From: Neonectria sp. B-13
Taxonomy: Eukaryota; Ascomycota; Sordariomycetes; Hypocreales; Nectriaceae
Reading direction: 5' to 3'
Assembly: GCA_002682825.1 (NCBI GenBank)
Contig: NOKP01000068.1
Span: 23,905 to 87,904, forward strand
Length of the DNA stretch: 64,000 nt
Both the position numbers and the translations under genes were made by a program. Below the pieces are notes generated by a model, which saw only the letters and a list, made by a program, of their open reading frames with translations, had not been told where the DNA came from and did not search any database. Below, in pieces: positions 1 to 11,325 of the stretch. Position 1 is the first letter of the stretch. Each line of letters starts with the position of its first letter.

Positions 1-1356
1 GAAAAAAATTCCTTTAGGTAAGCTTATTCTTATTCTTATTTTTAACCTTAATTTAAAGACTAACTAACTATTTAAATAGATAATTCAACTCGCTGGAATT
101 CAACATTTCGAATGATTGAATCTAGCCTTGAATTAAAAGACCCTTTAGCCTATGTCTTTAAAAATACCTCTAATACAGAGTTTGAAGAGGTAAATAGCCA
201 ATTCTTATCTCTTTTTTTCCTTACAATAATACTAATATTTAAATATAGGTCTTTTTAGCAGATATTGACTGGGACTTTCTAATTGAAGTTAAAAAGACTA
301 TTTGAGGTCTTTGTAAAACCTTCAATTAAGCTACAAGGCCAATTTTACACCACTATGCCAGAAGGCTTATTATTTATTTATCAAATTTATAATAAGCTAG
401 AAGCTTTAAAGGAAGCTTTTTCTAAAAGTAGTACTGAAAGGCCTGCATTAGTAAGTATTTTCCTATTTCCTTTTTCTATTTCCTATTTCCTAGTTCCTAT
501 TAGTTAAATTAAACTAACCTCTTATTAGGCTGACGGCTATTTACGCCTTATTAATGCTATTAATAAGGGTATAAATAAGCTTGAAAAGTACTTTCCTAAG
601 AGCCTAACTAAGAAGGATTTAATCCGCTATAAGCCTTATCTTTATAGTGTTCTTTTAGACCCTAGGCTTAAAGTAATGCATTATAAAAATAATGGCGTAT
701 TAGCTTTCTATCGTACTATTGGTCAGGATATAGTTGACCTATTTAAAGTTGACTATTCAAGGGGTGTTTTAAAGTTATTATTCTTATTTTAAGCTTATTA
801 TTTATTTACTAACTATCTAATAGGGTTAAGCAAGAAAGAGGAGATTTCCAGCAGCCTAATTTATCCTTTGATGAATTAGGTCCTGATACTAGCTTAGAAG
901 ATAAGCTATCTTCTAATTCAGGGTCTGAAGATGATTTTTATATAAGTGATATTCCTAAGGAAGAGGAATATCTTACTTATATTAAAGAGGCAGTCTTACC
1001 TAAAACGGTTAGTCTTATCCTATTTTCCTTTCACCTTAATTCTAATACTAATCTTAATTTAATAGACTGATATTCTGGAATATTGGAGAAATGCTGCAAT
1101 TCGATTTCCCAATTTAGCTATATTAGCTAGACGCTATTTAGCTATTCCAGCCACTTCTGTAGCTATTGAAAGCATCTTTTTGATTAGTAATAATATTATT
1201 ACTAAATCGAGGAATAGGCTATTACCTAATACAGTTAGGCAGCTTATTTTGCTTAAAAGCTGGAATAGGTCTTTTGATAACTTAAAGAAGGATAAAGAAG
1301 AAGAAAATAAGAAGGAAATTGAAGAGGAGGCTGAGGAGGAATTTGAAGAAGAATAA
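1..1356 (+). pseudogene. hAT-family transposase relic (C-terminal half)
   Basis: Read through GT-AG introns, the plus strand gives a typical hAT transposase. The first exon has the hAT motif TRWNST (about 90-110). Later come an RPYLY-type segment, an acidic linker rich in S, E and D, and the C-terminal dimerisation domain (about 1066-1270) with motifs FPNLAILARRYLAIPATS and NRLLPNT. The protein ends in an acidic tail with stop at 1354-1356. Introns seen include 451-528 (GTAAGT to TTATTAG, branch CTAAC) and about 1008-1066. The frame shifts near 280, and the 5' splice site near 770 reads GG instead of the GT kept in copy 3. The family normally excises and reinserts DNA in the nucleus. This copy is partial and very A+T-rich, so I call it a relic. 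Confidence 0.75.
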
Positions 1357-1734
1357 GGGTTTTCTTAGTATTATTTTCTTAGTTATTTTTAATTAGCTCT
1401 TCTTTTCCTTATTAAGAGTATTAATTATTAGCCTAGTAATTAGCTATTATAATTCTACTAGCTTATTCCTATTTACATTAACTTTAATCTTTTTATAAGT
1501 TATTTATATACTTTTATTTAATTATCTATTTAATTAATTAATATTAAAAGTCTAAATTAATTCTTTATTTAGCTAATTTAAATATCTTTTTTTAAGTTAA
1601 TAACTATGGTATAATTAAGCTAATTAATTATCTAGTTAATCTAATTACTTTACTTTAGATTACTAATTAAGTTATTTATCTAAAAACTAAATATTAGATA
1701 TTTAAGTTAATTTATTATTTAAGTAATATAATTA

Positions 1735-2169
1735 ACGTACATGATAAGCATGTGAGCCAGAGAAGTATGTGAGCCACTGGAATTTACACCTTAAATCGCA
1801 TTTTTAAGGAAATTATAAAAAGTCCAAACTAAGCTTAAAATAGCTAAGATTTTCAATATAAGCTAACTGGGCTAAATTCTATACAGAAGATAATTCCTAA
1901 AAATTCTAACCCTTAAGAATGTAATGAAATAGAAAAATTGGTTTAAAATAGACCCACTTTTACGTTTTTTCCAAATTACTAAAGTCTTACTTGAGTAGAA
2001 TTTTTAAGAACTTTTTACTTAATAGATTTTATACTAGTTTAATCATTTCTAAAGTTCTAGCTATTTTAGGCTTAGTTTGGATTTTTTATAATCTTTTTAA
2101 AAATGCGATTTAAGGTGTAAATTCCAGTGGCTCACATACTTCTCTGGCTCACATGCTTATCATGTACGT
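1735..2169. mobile_element. Foldback MITE, pogo/Tc1 type, TA target duplication
   Basis: A 435-bp near-perfect palindrome without coding capacity. It is flanked by TA at 1733-1734 and 2170-2171, and its tips read ACGTACATGATAAGC. Behind each tip sit two copies of a 17-bp unit containing ATGTGAGCCA. The inner arms carry the core ACACCTTAAATCGC shared with the elements at 3270 and 20865. It is inserted in the 3' part of hAT copy 1. It would need a transposase supplied in trans, most likely from a Fot1/pogo relative. Confidence 0.85.
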
Positions 2170-2561
2170 TATATTATTTTAAGTTATTAATTAAGTTATG
2201 TATCTAAATAATAACTATAATATATCTAAATTAATTAATTAGCTAGCCAATCTATTTATCTTATTTTAAGTTACTAATTAAGTTATCTATCTAAATAAGA
2301 AATATTAGATATTTAAGTTATTTAACTATTCTAATTATCTTAATTTAAGTTAAAAATTAAATTACTTATATAAATAATAAATATATAGCTTAATAATTTA
2401 ATTAGCTATAATAATTACCTTATTTAATTATTTTAATTAGTGAAGCTATATATTAAAGGTTATAATATTCTATTATTAGAATTAGTCCAAAATGGACTAA
2501 TTGGACTAAAAAAACTAGTTTTAGTCCAAGGGTGGATTAACTAACTAATTTCACAACCCTG

Positions 2562-3269
2562 GTTCTGGGCATAGCATCTTACTGTATTACCTGCTGTATA
2601 TTATCTACTGTATTGTTTTGATTTATTAGATCATATTGAATAAGGCTAAAAATAAAAAGAATAATATATAAGATAGTATTATTAAAGTCTAAAATCTACA
2701 TCCTTTAATAGTTAAATAAAACGTTTAATAAATAATACAAAGTAAAAACGATCTATTTATAAAATAGAGAGAAGATAACTCTAGATAAAAGAAGAGATAT
2801 AATTAATTAAATAGATATTATATAAGAGAATGGACCTATAAGGCCAACCTCCCCGAGTAAAGCCACTATAGCTATAGTAGCTAGGGTATAGCCCTATGCA
2901 GATTACTTAGAGTCCTCAGCGAGCAATCTCTAACTGCTTCCGAAGTTAAAGTCTTATAATATACCAATACCTACCCTTCAAGCCTAATATCTCACCCTAG
3001 TCAAACCAACCCTTATATATTAGTAAATAGATAATAGCTAAATAGTTATAGTTAAAAACGGTTAGTATAATTAAAAGAAAGTATTATAAAATATATAGTA
3101 AGACTAGTTATAATATAAAAATATATTTGATCATTATTAAGATATTTAAGAAAGAGAGAGTATAGTAATGAGCTTTAATTAATTAGATATTTTATTATAT
3201 TTTTATTCTACATTATCTCTTAAGAGTCTTGATTTTCCGTTAACTTACTTATATTACTAACTAGTCGGT
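2562..3269. other. A+T-rich stretch without a recognisable gene
   Basis: Very A+T-rich sequence with stops in all frames. The block near 2850-3000 is less A+T-rich than its surroundings and may be a remnant of older sequence, but I recognise nothing in it. The rest looks like decayed repeat DNA. Confidence 0.5.
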
Positions 3270-3656
3270 CACTTAGATTTACACCTTAAATCGTGATTTT
3301 CAAAAAGCTATTAACGATCCAAACTAACCCTAAAATAGCTATAACTTTCAAAATGAGCTAATTAGATTAATATATAAATAGAAAGTAATTCTCAGAAATT
3401 CTAACCCCTAGGAACCTAGGTAGATACGAAAAGTGGGTCTAACAAATACCCACTTTTCATATCTACCTAGGTTCTAGTTATCCAGGATTTTAAGGGATTT
3501 TCTTCTAGATAGGACCTAAGCTAATTAGCTCATTTTGAAAGTTATAGCTATTTTAGGGTTAGTTTGGATTTTTAATAGCTTTTTGAAAATCGCGATTTAA
3601 GGTGTAAATCTAAGTGCGGCGCTCGCTTGTTTGCCGCGCTCGCTTCTCATGTACGT
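3270..3656. mobile_element. Foldback MITE, left tip lost
   Basis: Long inverted arms share the core ACACCTTAAATCG-GATTTT with the MITEs at 1735 and 20865. The right arm is complete: it ends at 3656 next to TA (3657-3658), with two 17-bp units containing GCGAGCGC. The left arm stops at about 3270 without its iterons or tip, so this copy is truncated. Confidence 0.7.
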
Positions 3657-3677
3657 TATAATTTTATTACTTAATAG

Positions 3678-4052
3678 CAGGGTTGGGAAATTAGTCCATT
3701 GGAAAGTTTTACTAGTACAAATTGAAACCTTTATTAAAAGTCAGTCTTTAGCTCTAAAATTGGGATATCTGAGATTCTAATAGCTTAGCTATCCAAGTAT
3801 CTTAAATTGAAACTTTAATTACCTAAGCTATTTTTCCTAGCTAGGAAACCTTATTAGTCCACAATTAGTCCATTTTCTCAGTGGACTAATACTAAAAGTG
3901 GACTAATCCGGACTTTCTCGCTTAACTAAGCAGCTAAAAATAGATAGCTTATATGGTCTAATTTCCTCTTTTTTAGAGTAAGAACCCGATTTTTAATAAG
4001 GGTTTAAAGATGGACTAGAAAAAGTACTGGACTAACTAATTTCACAACCCTG
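3678..4052. mobile_element. hAT MITE with 8-bp duplication CTTAATAG
   Basis: A 375-bp non-coding element that starts CAGGGTTG and ends CACAACCCTG. A perfect 8-bp direct duplication, CTTAATAG, lies at 3670-3677 and 4053-4060. Tip sequence and duplication length are diagnostic of the hAT superfamily. Repeated 'agtcca' and 'ggacta' words near both ends are shared with hAT copies 1 and 3. Confidence 0.9.
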
Positions 4053-4289
4053 CTTAATAGTATTTAGTTAGTATTTACACTCATTAACTTTTTAGTATTT
4101 TAGTATTCTAGAATACTAATTTATAATAAGATTAAATTAATGAAATTATCATTAAACAAAGCAATGAATTATGTTATATAAAATAGATCATTAACATAAG
4201 ATTAAGATATTACTTTAAGATTTAAATCTTAATTACTATAAGCTATTTATCAACTTATAACACTTATTTACTTAGAATAGGCCTTTTAA

Positions 4290-4512
4290 TAATTAATACT
4301 TTACTATCTAAAAGTAAAAAAGGCTATGTATTTTACTAGATAAGATAGGTAACTAAGATAAGACCTTAGGTTAGCTATAAGGAATAAAATATTAAAGGCT
4401 TTATAAAACATTTAATAAGACGTATTAAATAGAAGATACGAAATAGGAAATAGGAAATATAACTAAAAGAAAACACTAATCTAACTCAATTTTCTCTTCA
4501 ACTTCTTAATGC
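4290..4512 (-). pseudogene. hAT transposase 3' end fragment, inverted
   Basis: Read on the minus strand this matches the end of the hAT transposase and its 3' flank at 8110-8300: an acidic tail (EVEEKIE-like), a TAG stop, then the same flanking words. It is cut at about 4512 by the pogo-type end at 4511-4551. Only the final codons survive, so it has no function. Confidence 0.6.
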
Positions 4513-4551
4513 GGCGCATACTTGGATGCGACGCATGCTTATCATATACGT
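4511..4551 (-). repeat. Solitary pogo-type terminal repeat with two 17-bp units
   Basis: One end of a TA-inserting element. Reading inward from the TA at 4552-4553 there is ACGTATATGATAAG, then two 17-bp-phased units containing GCATGCGTCGCA and GTATGCGCCGCA. No partner end is visible. Its motif differs from those of all other ends here. Confidence 0.7.
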
Positions 4552-5170
4552 TATTTCGATTTTTTGAAACTAATATCTAATTATTTTAATTATATATTGT
4601 AGCTTAAGAAAGGTTATTCAATTATTATTATATAGCTTTACTATTATCTTCTAAATAGTAATGAAGAGACTATTTGTTATTCTTAATATATAACAAGATA
4701 TATTCTTATTCTTTTTACATATTACGTAATATATTATTATAAATATCCTTCTATATTCTTTATTATAATTTTAACGAAGATTTATATCTCTTAATATAGT
4801 TTTAAAAGGCTCATATTAAAAGATCTATTAAAACTTCTGTGTATTTAAGATTAAAAATCAAATATATAATTATATACTTAAAAAAGTATAATATATATTA
4901 TAAATAGATCAAAATGAAAACTTTAAAAATATAATATTAAAATACATCTTTTTATAGAGTTTTAACTACTATGTATAATTAGTTAATAGATAAAAGGCTA
5001 TTTATATATAATAAAGTCTGGTCTATATAGATTATACTAATTAATAAAAGAGATATAGAGTTAAGATATATATTGGATTTAATAAGGTTATTATTAGTTT
5101 TTATAAGAAGATTTAATAAGTTAATAAAACGTATAATAGTATTTACTCTAGCTCTAGTTCTAGTCTTAAT
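4552..5170. other. A+T-rich stretch, nothing recognised
   Basis: No open reading frame of useful length and no tips of the element families seen elsewhere. Its composition fits decayed repeat DNA. Confidence 0.5.
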
Positions 5171-5696
5171 CAGGGTTGTGAAATTAGTTAGTCCAGGCCT
5201 GGACTAATTCTATTTAAAGTGGGGTTATTCTAGATAATAAAGCTAGTTATTTAATTATTAGATAAATATATCTAGCTTACTTATTAAATTTAGTTTAAGT
5301 AAATATTAGATCTATACATATAGCTATTTTTAATAATTAAATATAAGCTATTTAAAAGTATAGATAACTTTAAAAGGCTAAATATTTACTAAGAATAATT
5401 ATATAGGAATTATATTTATATCTAGATATAGGTCTTAAAATAAGCTATATTTTAATAGCTATTTTATAGCTTATTTAAACTTTTAAGTTCTATAACTAGT
5501 CCAGGCCTGGACTAAAACTAGGACTAGCTTTTAGTTAGTTAGTCCAGGCCTGGACTAGGACTAGGACTAGTTTCTAATTAGTTAGTCCACCTATAGACTA
5601 AAACTAGTTTAAATGGACTAAAAACTAACTAAAAACTAACTAATTTAAACTAGTCTTTAGTTAGTCCAAAATGGACTAACTAATTTCACAACCCTG
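5171..5696. mobile_element. hAT MITE without matching target duplication
   Basis: The element starts CAGGGTTGTGAAATTAG and ends CTAATTTCACAACCCTG, and is rich in 'ttagtcca' and 'tggacta' repeats in both arms. The flanking 8-mers (gtcttaat and ggtgtagg) do not match. The two ends may come from different insertions, or the flanks have been rearranged. Confidence 0.7.
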
Positions 5697-5939
5697 GGTG
5701 TAGGTCTATTAAATATATTATAATAAGTCCGAGTTTTTCTAGACTATTAGAAAATTTCCTTATGGAGTTATTTAGAAAACCTTCATTCACACTGTTGTTT
5801 TTCTTATGTTAATTTTTAAAAAGTCATATAAATTAAGAAAAAGCCTAAAAAGACCACCATTCTATGACCTTCTTATTTAAACATCTAAAACTAATTCCCT
5901 AAAATTCCTAGAGCTATATAGCCCGTTTTAGAAAACTGC

Positions 5940-6011
5940 AAATCGCGGCTTTTAGCTGTACAGTATAAGTGGTCCACTCGCTTGTCTGATCCACTCGCTT
6001 ATCATATACGT
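5940..6011 (-). repeat. Solitary pogo-type terminal repeat
   Basis: The right end of a foldback-type element. Inward from the TA at 6012-6013 there is ACGTATATGATAAG, then two 17-bp units, both containing GCGAGTGGA. The sequence inside includes a CGCGATTT-like core word. The left end is absent, and the sequence back to 5697 holds nothing else recognisable. Confidence 0.65.
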
Positions 6012-6924
6012 TATACGTTATTAATATCCTTTATTATATTAGTAATAATAATCAAATTATATAAAAGTTAGTTAAGTTTATGATAATAAGAAAAGATTTA
6101 ACTATATTCTAGAATAAGCTTACAAACACTCTTATTAATAATATAAGCCTAAAACTATGTCTTTATTAATTTCTATAAATATACTAATTTAGAGATAGTT
6201 AAAGTTAATTAAGTTCTAGTAACTTAATATATCTAGAATATAATACTTAATAAAATAGCTATGTATAATATTATATGTTAAGCCATATTATAAGTTATAT
6301 TAGCTTGGTTGAATAATAAAGATATTAATATAACTATTAATAATCTTATTAGTTAGTACTTTTTATACTAACCAAATACTAATTTAAATTAGCTAGTATA
6401 GTACTAACTAAATTCTAAAGGTTTTAGTATTAGTATAAGGTAGTACGAACTAATTTAAATTAGTATTTAGTTAGCATTTGGCATTTTAAATTAGTGTTGG
6501 TATTAGTATAAAATAGTACTAATTAAATACCAATTAATTAATATTTAGTCTTAAATTAGTGTTAAGATTAATTTAAGACTTCAAACTTACGTAATTTATA
6601 GATTCTAAATTAATAGTAATTATAATGAATACATAATGTCTTTAAGTTATATAGTATTTATTAAATTTACTAAAGTCTTAATTATAACCTACGGTCAAAA
6701 AATAGTGTTATTAATAAATGAGACTTTATAAAAATAAATTATTTATTAACGTAAAATAATAAGAAAGACTATTTAATAGAACTTTCTAGAAAGTGAATTA
6801 TTAATTAAAATAATGTAAATAAGATAATTAATAAATCGAATCTTCTAGAAAGTTAATTATTTATTTAAGTAGATTAGTATTAACAAATACCAATTTTAGT
6901 AAATAGAAGCTTTTAGAATGTAAA
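6012..6924. other. A+T-rich stretch with degraded MITE fragments
   Basis: Around 6340-6550 there are dense 'ttagtac' and 'gtactaa' words typical of the hAT MITE arms, but without CAGGGTTG tips. The rest is featureless A+T-rich sequence with no coding potential. Confidence 0.5.
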
Positions 6925-8157
6925 TATAACTAGCTTTAAGCCCTATCTTTATAGTATTACTTTAGAGTTTTAGACCCTAGGTTTAAATTAATGCACTTTA
7001 AAAAAGACCGCATATTAGCTTTTTATCCCTCTATTAGTCAGGATATAAGTAGCCTATCTAAGGCTGATTATCAAAGGTAAGTTATTTAACCTATTTCTAA
7101 TTTTACTACCCAATTTATCATTCGATGAATTAGGTCAGGAGCCTTTTTTGGAAGATAAATTATCTTCTAATGAAGGGTCTGAGACTGAGTTTTATATAAG
7201 TAATCTTCCTAAGGAAGGGGAATATATTACTTATATAAATGAGGCAGTCTTACATAAAAAGGTTAGTATTTCCTATTCTAATTCTTATCAACTTTAAAGC
7301 TAACCTTAATTTATAGACCAATATACTAGAATATTGGAGAAATAATTCAATTCGATTTCCTAATCTAGCTATATTAGCTCGACGGTATCCAGGTTCATGA
7401 AATTAGTTAGTATGTACTAATTCAAATTAGTAATTAGTGAGTACACGGCTTTACTAATACTAACTAATTTACTAGTACTTTAGTTAGTTTAGTATATTAA
7501 AATACTAAAAATACAAAACTTTAAATTATACTTCATTACTTTAAACGCTAATAAGATAAAGCTTATTTATTATGCTACATAGTTTAGTATATAACTTAGT
7601 CTTTAAGATATTTTATATAATTAAAAATAGTGTATTTAAGATCAGTAAAATGGTATTATAATTAAAATTATAATAAGTAGAATTATAAATAAAATCTATA
7701 TATAGCTAGATGTATTTTAAATTATGCTCTATTTATAAAGCTTTTTCCTAGTTTAATGTATATACTTATATTTATTCTTTTAGTATTTTTTAATACTAAA
7801 GTACTAACTAATTAGTATGTAGTTAGTACAGCCTTGTACTAATACCAATACTGATTCTTTTTAGCTTATACTAACTAATTGAAACTAGTATTTAGTTGGT
7901 ATAAAAAGTACTAACTAATTTCACAACTCTGACGGTATCTAGCTATTCAAGCTACATCAGCTGCTATTGAAAGCACCTTTTCTATTTGTAAGAATATTAT
8001 TATTAAGTCAAGAAATAGGCTTTTACCTAATACGGTAAAGCAGCTGATTTAACTAAACAGCTGGAATAAGAGCTATAATGACCTGAAAAAGGAAGAGGAA
8101 GAGGGAAATAGGGAAGAAATTGAGGAGGAAGTTGAAGAGGAAATTGAGTCAGATTAG
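6925..8157 (+). pseudogene. hAT transposase relic 2, interrupted by a MITE
   Basis: The same transposase family as relic 1, C-terminal part only. A segment with PYLYS and LDPRFK-like words leads to an intron (GTAAGT after ADYQR), an acidic SDE-rich linker, a second intron (about 7262-7318), and then the dimerisation domain beginning with an ILEYWRN motif. The domain is interrupted after LAILARR by the hAT MITE 7390-7931 and resumes with the AIQATSAAIESTF segment. It ends at a TAG at 8155-8157 after an acidic tail. Frame errors near 6960 and a missing N-terminal half show it is dead. Confidence 0.7.
7390..7931. mobile_element. hAT MITE nested in a hAT transposase gene, duplication ACGGTATC
   Basis: A 542-bp element with slightly diverged tips (CAGGTTCATGAAATTAG and CTAATTTCACAACTCTG). 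It is flanked by a perfect 8-bp duplication, ACGGTATC, at 7382-7389 and 7932-7939. Removing it restores the broken dimerisation-domain reading of relic 2, so the insertion came after that gene copy arrived. Confidence 0.9.
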
Positions 8158-8341
8158 TGTTTTTTTTAGTTATGATTCCTATTTCCTATTTCCTGTTTAA
8201 TTATGTCTTATTAAACGTTCTATAAAGCCTTTTCTATTTTATTTCTTATAGCTAATCTAAGGTCTTATCTTATTTTCATTATGTATCTTCATTAACAGTT
8301 AAGCTAATATATCATGTTCCTCATTTAATAAAAGTTAGGTA

Positions 8342-8717
8342 ACGTACATGATAAGCTTGCGTGACAAAAGTCTCAGCCTTTAAGATAGAAATCGCCATAA
8401 AAACACAACAAATCATTTGATCAATTGAAACTACTCACTATACTCTTCCCCAGATGTCTCAATCACTACCTGACATGTTCTTGAACTATGACCAGTCTTA
8501 CCACATACACCACAGTGCCGAACCCCTGGTCGCGCTGACCTTCCTTGACCACCAGCTTTCGACGATTTAGCCACTACCTGCGCATCAACATCCATCTGAT
8601 CAATTGCTTGCCTTCCTTCCTCTACTGTCATTACCCCTCTTTTCTGCAGGCGGGTCCTTTTTGCCCTGCGGCGGCGGCTTAGTATCTCATTCGCCTGTCG
8701 AAGGTCTTGGATCTCAG
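8342..8717 (-). pseudogene. Fot1/pogo element remnant: C-terminal end of transposase with zinc knuckle
   Basis: The left tip after TA (8340-8341) is ACGTACATGATAAG with one GCTTGCGTGACA unit. The minus strand then reads the last part of a transposase like the one at 17.8 kb, with stop at 8431. It keeps a CX2CX4HX4C zinc knuckle (CGVCGKTGHSSRTC) and the upstream basic segment. It is cut at 8717 where hAT copy 3 begins. This copy shows the frame that the 17.8-kb copy has lost. Confidence 0.8.
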
Positions 8718-9004
8718 CAGGGTTGTGAAATTAGTTAGTCCGGACTAACTAAAAACTAATTTAACTAGTCTTTAGTTAGCCCGGACTAATTAAAACTAGT
8801 CCTTAGTTAATCCACCCTTGGACTAAAACTAGGACTAGTTTTAACTAGTCCGGACTAACTAAAGACTAGCTTTTAGTTAGTTAGTCCACTCTTGGACTAA
8901 AACTAATTCTTTTAGTCCATTAGTCCAAAATGGACTAATTCTAATAATAGGATATTATAACCTTCAATAAATTGTTTAATTAGTTGAAGTAATTAAATAA
9001 GCTA

Positions 9005-10864
9005 ACGTACATCATCAGTGAGTGGATCAAATCAGTGAGCGGATCAAAAATCCCTCAATCTCTCTTCTTTTCATTCAATCACATATTTCTCAACCACTAA
9101 ACATGCCACAATCAAATAAAGAGGCAAATATCCTTCTTGCTCTTCAGGCCCTTCAAAATGACCCAAACTTAGCTCTCCGTCGCGCTGCAAAGATCTACGA
9201 AGCGCCATACAGTTCGCTATGGCGCCGATACCACGGCATTCCTGCTCGATGTGATATTGTTCCGAAATCACGCAAACTATCCGATCTAGAGGAACAGATT
9301 GTCATTCAGTTCATTCTCGATCTAGATTCGCGAGGGTTTCCCCCGCGATTGCGTGGTGTTGAAGAAATGGCTAATCGACTGCTTGCTGACCGCGGCGCGT
9401 CACTTGTTGGCAAGTGCTGGGCTTCTAGATTTGTTAAGCGACAACCAGAGCTTAAGACGCGTTTTTGTCGTAAATATGACTATCAGAGGGCCAAATGCGA
9501 AGATCCAACCATTATTCGCAATTGGTTCAGGCTCGTAGAGAACACAATCGCCAAGTATGGTATCACCCTCGCCGATATCTACAACTTTGATGAGACTGGC
9601 TTTATGATGGGTCTCATTGCAAACGGAATGGTTGTTACAGGCGCAGAAAGGCGTGGAAACCCGAAATTGGCCCAGCCTGGAAATCGAGAATGGGTTACAG
9701 TCATCCAGGCGATCAATGCCGAAGGCTGGGCGATCGCGCCGTTCATCGTGGTTGCGGGCCAATATCACCTCGCCAGCTGGTATCAAGAAAGCAACATGCC
9801 GGGCGATTGGGCTATTGCGACAACTCAAAATGGCTGGACCGATAATGAGACAGGCCTTGAGTGGCTTAAGCACTTTGATGAGCACACAAAGGCCCGATCA
9901 AATGGTCGATATCGCCTTCTGATCCTCGATGGGCATGAAAGCCACCACTCGGCCGACTTCGAGGCATATTGCGAGGAAAACAACATTATCACGCTTTGTA
10001 TGCCGCCTCATTCGTCGCACCTGCTCCAGCCTCTTGACGTCGGGTGCTTTGGGCCGCTCAAGAAGGCCTACGGTCGGCAAATAGAGCATCTGATTAGATG
10101 CTCTATAACCCACGTTTCAAAGACTGACTTCTTCTCTGCCTTTCGCGCTGCATTTCAAGCCTCAATAACAAAAGCAAATATCCAGGGAGGCTTTAGAGGG
10201 GCTGGACTTGTTCCTCTAGACCCAGAAAGTGTCATTACAAAGCTTGATGTGCAGCTACGGACTCCAACACCGGTTGAGGAGGAGGTCAACCTCCCTGACC
10301 CTTGGGTCTCAAAGACGCCAAAGACCGTCCTTGAGGCCACTTCTCAGTCTGAATACCTTGAAAGACGAATCAGACGGCATCAGAGCAGCTCTCCAGCATC
10401 AATTCTTGAGGCGCTCAAGTCACTTTCTAAAGGAACAAAGGGAATAATGCATGAGGTGGCACTATTAAGGTCTGAGGTTGAGGTCCTTCGACAGTCAAAT
10501 GAAGCCCTTAGCAAGCGGCGCAGAGCAAAAAGAAGGCGGCTACAGAATAGAGGGAAGATGACAGTAGATGAGGGTAGGGAAGCAATTGATCAGATGGGTG
10601 TTGATGCGCAAGTAGCGGCCGAATCGTCGAGAAGTGGTGGTCAAGGAGGGTCGGCAGGAGTGAAGGAAAGGCGTTGTGGAACATGCGGCAAGACAGGTCA
10701 TAATACAAGGACATGTCAGATAGTTGTCGCGATGTCTGGGGAAGAGTATAGAGATTAATTTTAATTGATTAAATAGTCTGTTGTGTTTTTATTATATGTT
10801 CGGAAGCAAGGGTTGAGATTTTTGATCCGCTCACTGATTTGATCCACTCACTGATGATGTACGT
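9005..10864 (+). mobile_element. Fot1/pogo-type transposon, near-complete
   Basis: A 1,860-bp element with TA duplications at 9003-9004 and 10865-10866. The mirror-image ends read ACGTACATCATCA followed by two 17-bp units containing GTGAGTGGATCA and GTGAGCGGATCA. It carries one uninterrupted transposase gene and is inserted inside hAT copy 3. Its moderate base composition against very A+T-rich surroundings suggests a younger insertion. Confidence 0.92.
9103..10758 (+). CDS. Fot1/pogo-type DDE transposase with C-terminal zinc knuckle
   Basis: A 551-residue open frame. I chose the ATG at 9103 because the 17.8-kb homologue starts at the equivalent place; in-frame sequence upstream to 9022 lies in the terminal repeat. 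Residues about 10-45 form a psq-type helix-turn-helix, and about 60-135 a CENP-B-type DNA-binding domain. The DDE_1 catalytic core has D163 (NFDETGF), D276 (ILDGHESH) and D312 (LQPLDVGCFGP), a D-35-D spacing. A basic, coiled-coil-like region (about 455-510) leads to a CX2CX4HX4C knuckle at C525, C528, H533 and C538. The enzyme would bind the element ends and move it by cut-and-paste into TA sites. No inactivating change is visible. Confidence 0.92.
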   Translation: MPQSNKEANILLALQALQNDPNLALRRAAKIYEAPYSSLWRRYHGIPARCDIVPKSRKLSDLEEQIVIQFILDLDSRGFPPRLRGVEEMANRLLADRGASLVGKCWASRFVKRQPELKTRFCRKYDYQRAKCEDPTIIRNWFRLVENTIAKYGITLADIYNFDETGFMMGLIANGMVVTGAERRGNPKLAQPGNREWVTVIQAINAEGWAIAPFIVVAGQYHLASWYQESNMPGDWAIATTQNGWTDNETGLEWLKHFDEHTKARSNGRYRLLILDGHESHHSADFEAYCEENNIITLCMPPHSSHLLQPLDVGCFGPLKKAYGRQIEHLIRCSITHVSKTDFFSAFRAAFQASITKANIQGGFRGAGLVPLDPESVITKLDVQLRTPTPVEEEVNLPDPWVSKTPKTVLEATSQSEYLERRIRRHQSSSPASILEALKSLSKGTKGIMHEVALLRSEVEVLRQSNEALSKRRRAKRRRLQNRGKMTVDEGREAIDQMGVDAQVAAESSRSGGQGGSAGVKERRCGTCGKTGHNTRTCQIVVAMSGEEYRD

Positions 10865-11325
10865 TAATTATCTTAGCTAATTAAATAATTAAGCTATATA
10901 TTTAAGGTTTATTATTTATATAAGTAATTTAATTATTAACTTAACATAAGGTAATTAGATTAACTAAATACATAACAACTTTAATATCTAATATTAATTA
11001 TTTAAATAGATAACTTAATTACTAACCTAAAATCAGATATTTAGCTAAATAGGTAAATAATCTCTATATTTAGGAATTAAGATCTATTATTTAAATAGAA
11101 AAATATTTAATTACTGACTTTAATTAATTAAAATAGATAACTTATTTAAATTATACAAAAAGCTAATAAAGATATTAAAGCTAATATAAAGAGGAAAAGA
11201 GGTAGTATAATTATATAATCTATAAGACTTATAATACTTAATTATTAGGTGAATAAATTAATAACCTAATTAAAGAAAAGAAGAACTAATTAAAGAAAAA
11301 CCAGGAAAAATATACTAAGAAAGCC

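Larger units (their letters stand above)
1..2561 (+). mobile_element. hAT transposon copy 1, 3' part, left end outside the window
   Basis: This is the downstream part of a hAT DNA transposon. It contains the transposase relic (1-1356) and A+T-rich 3' sequence, and ends in the tip TTTCACAACCCTG at 2561, the same tip seen on the hAT MITEs. A foldback MITE (1735-2169) is nested in the 3' part. Similar 3' sequence flanks hAT copy 3 (8718-13834) in the opposite orientation, which supports one family. The left end and target duplication lie outside the window. I infer it is dead, from one frame change and damaged splice sites. Confidence 0.7.
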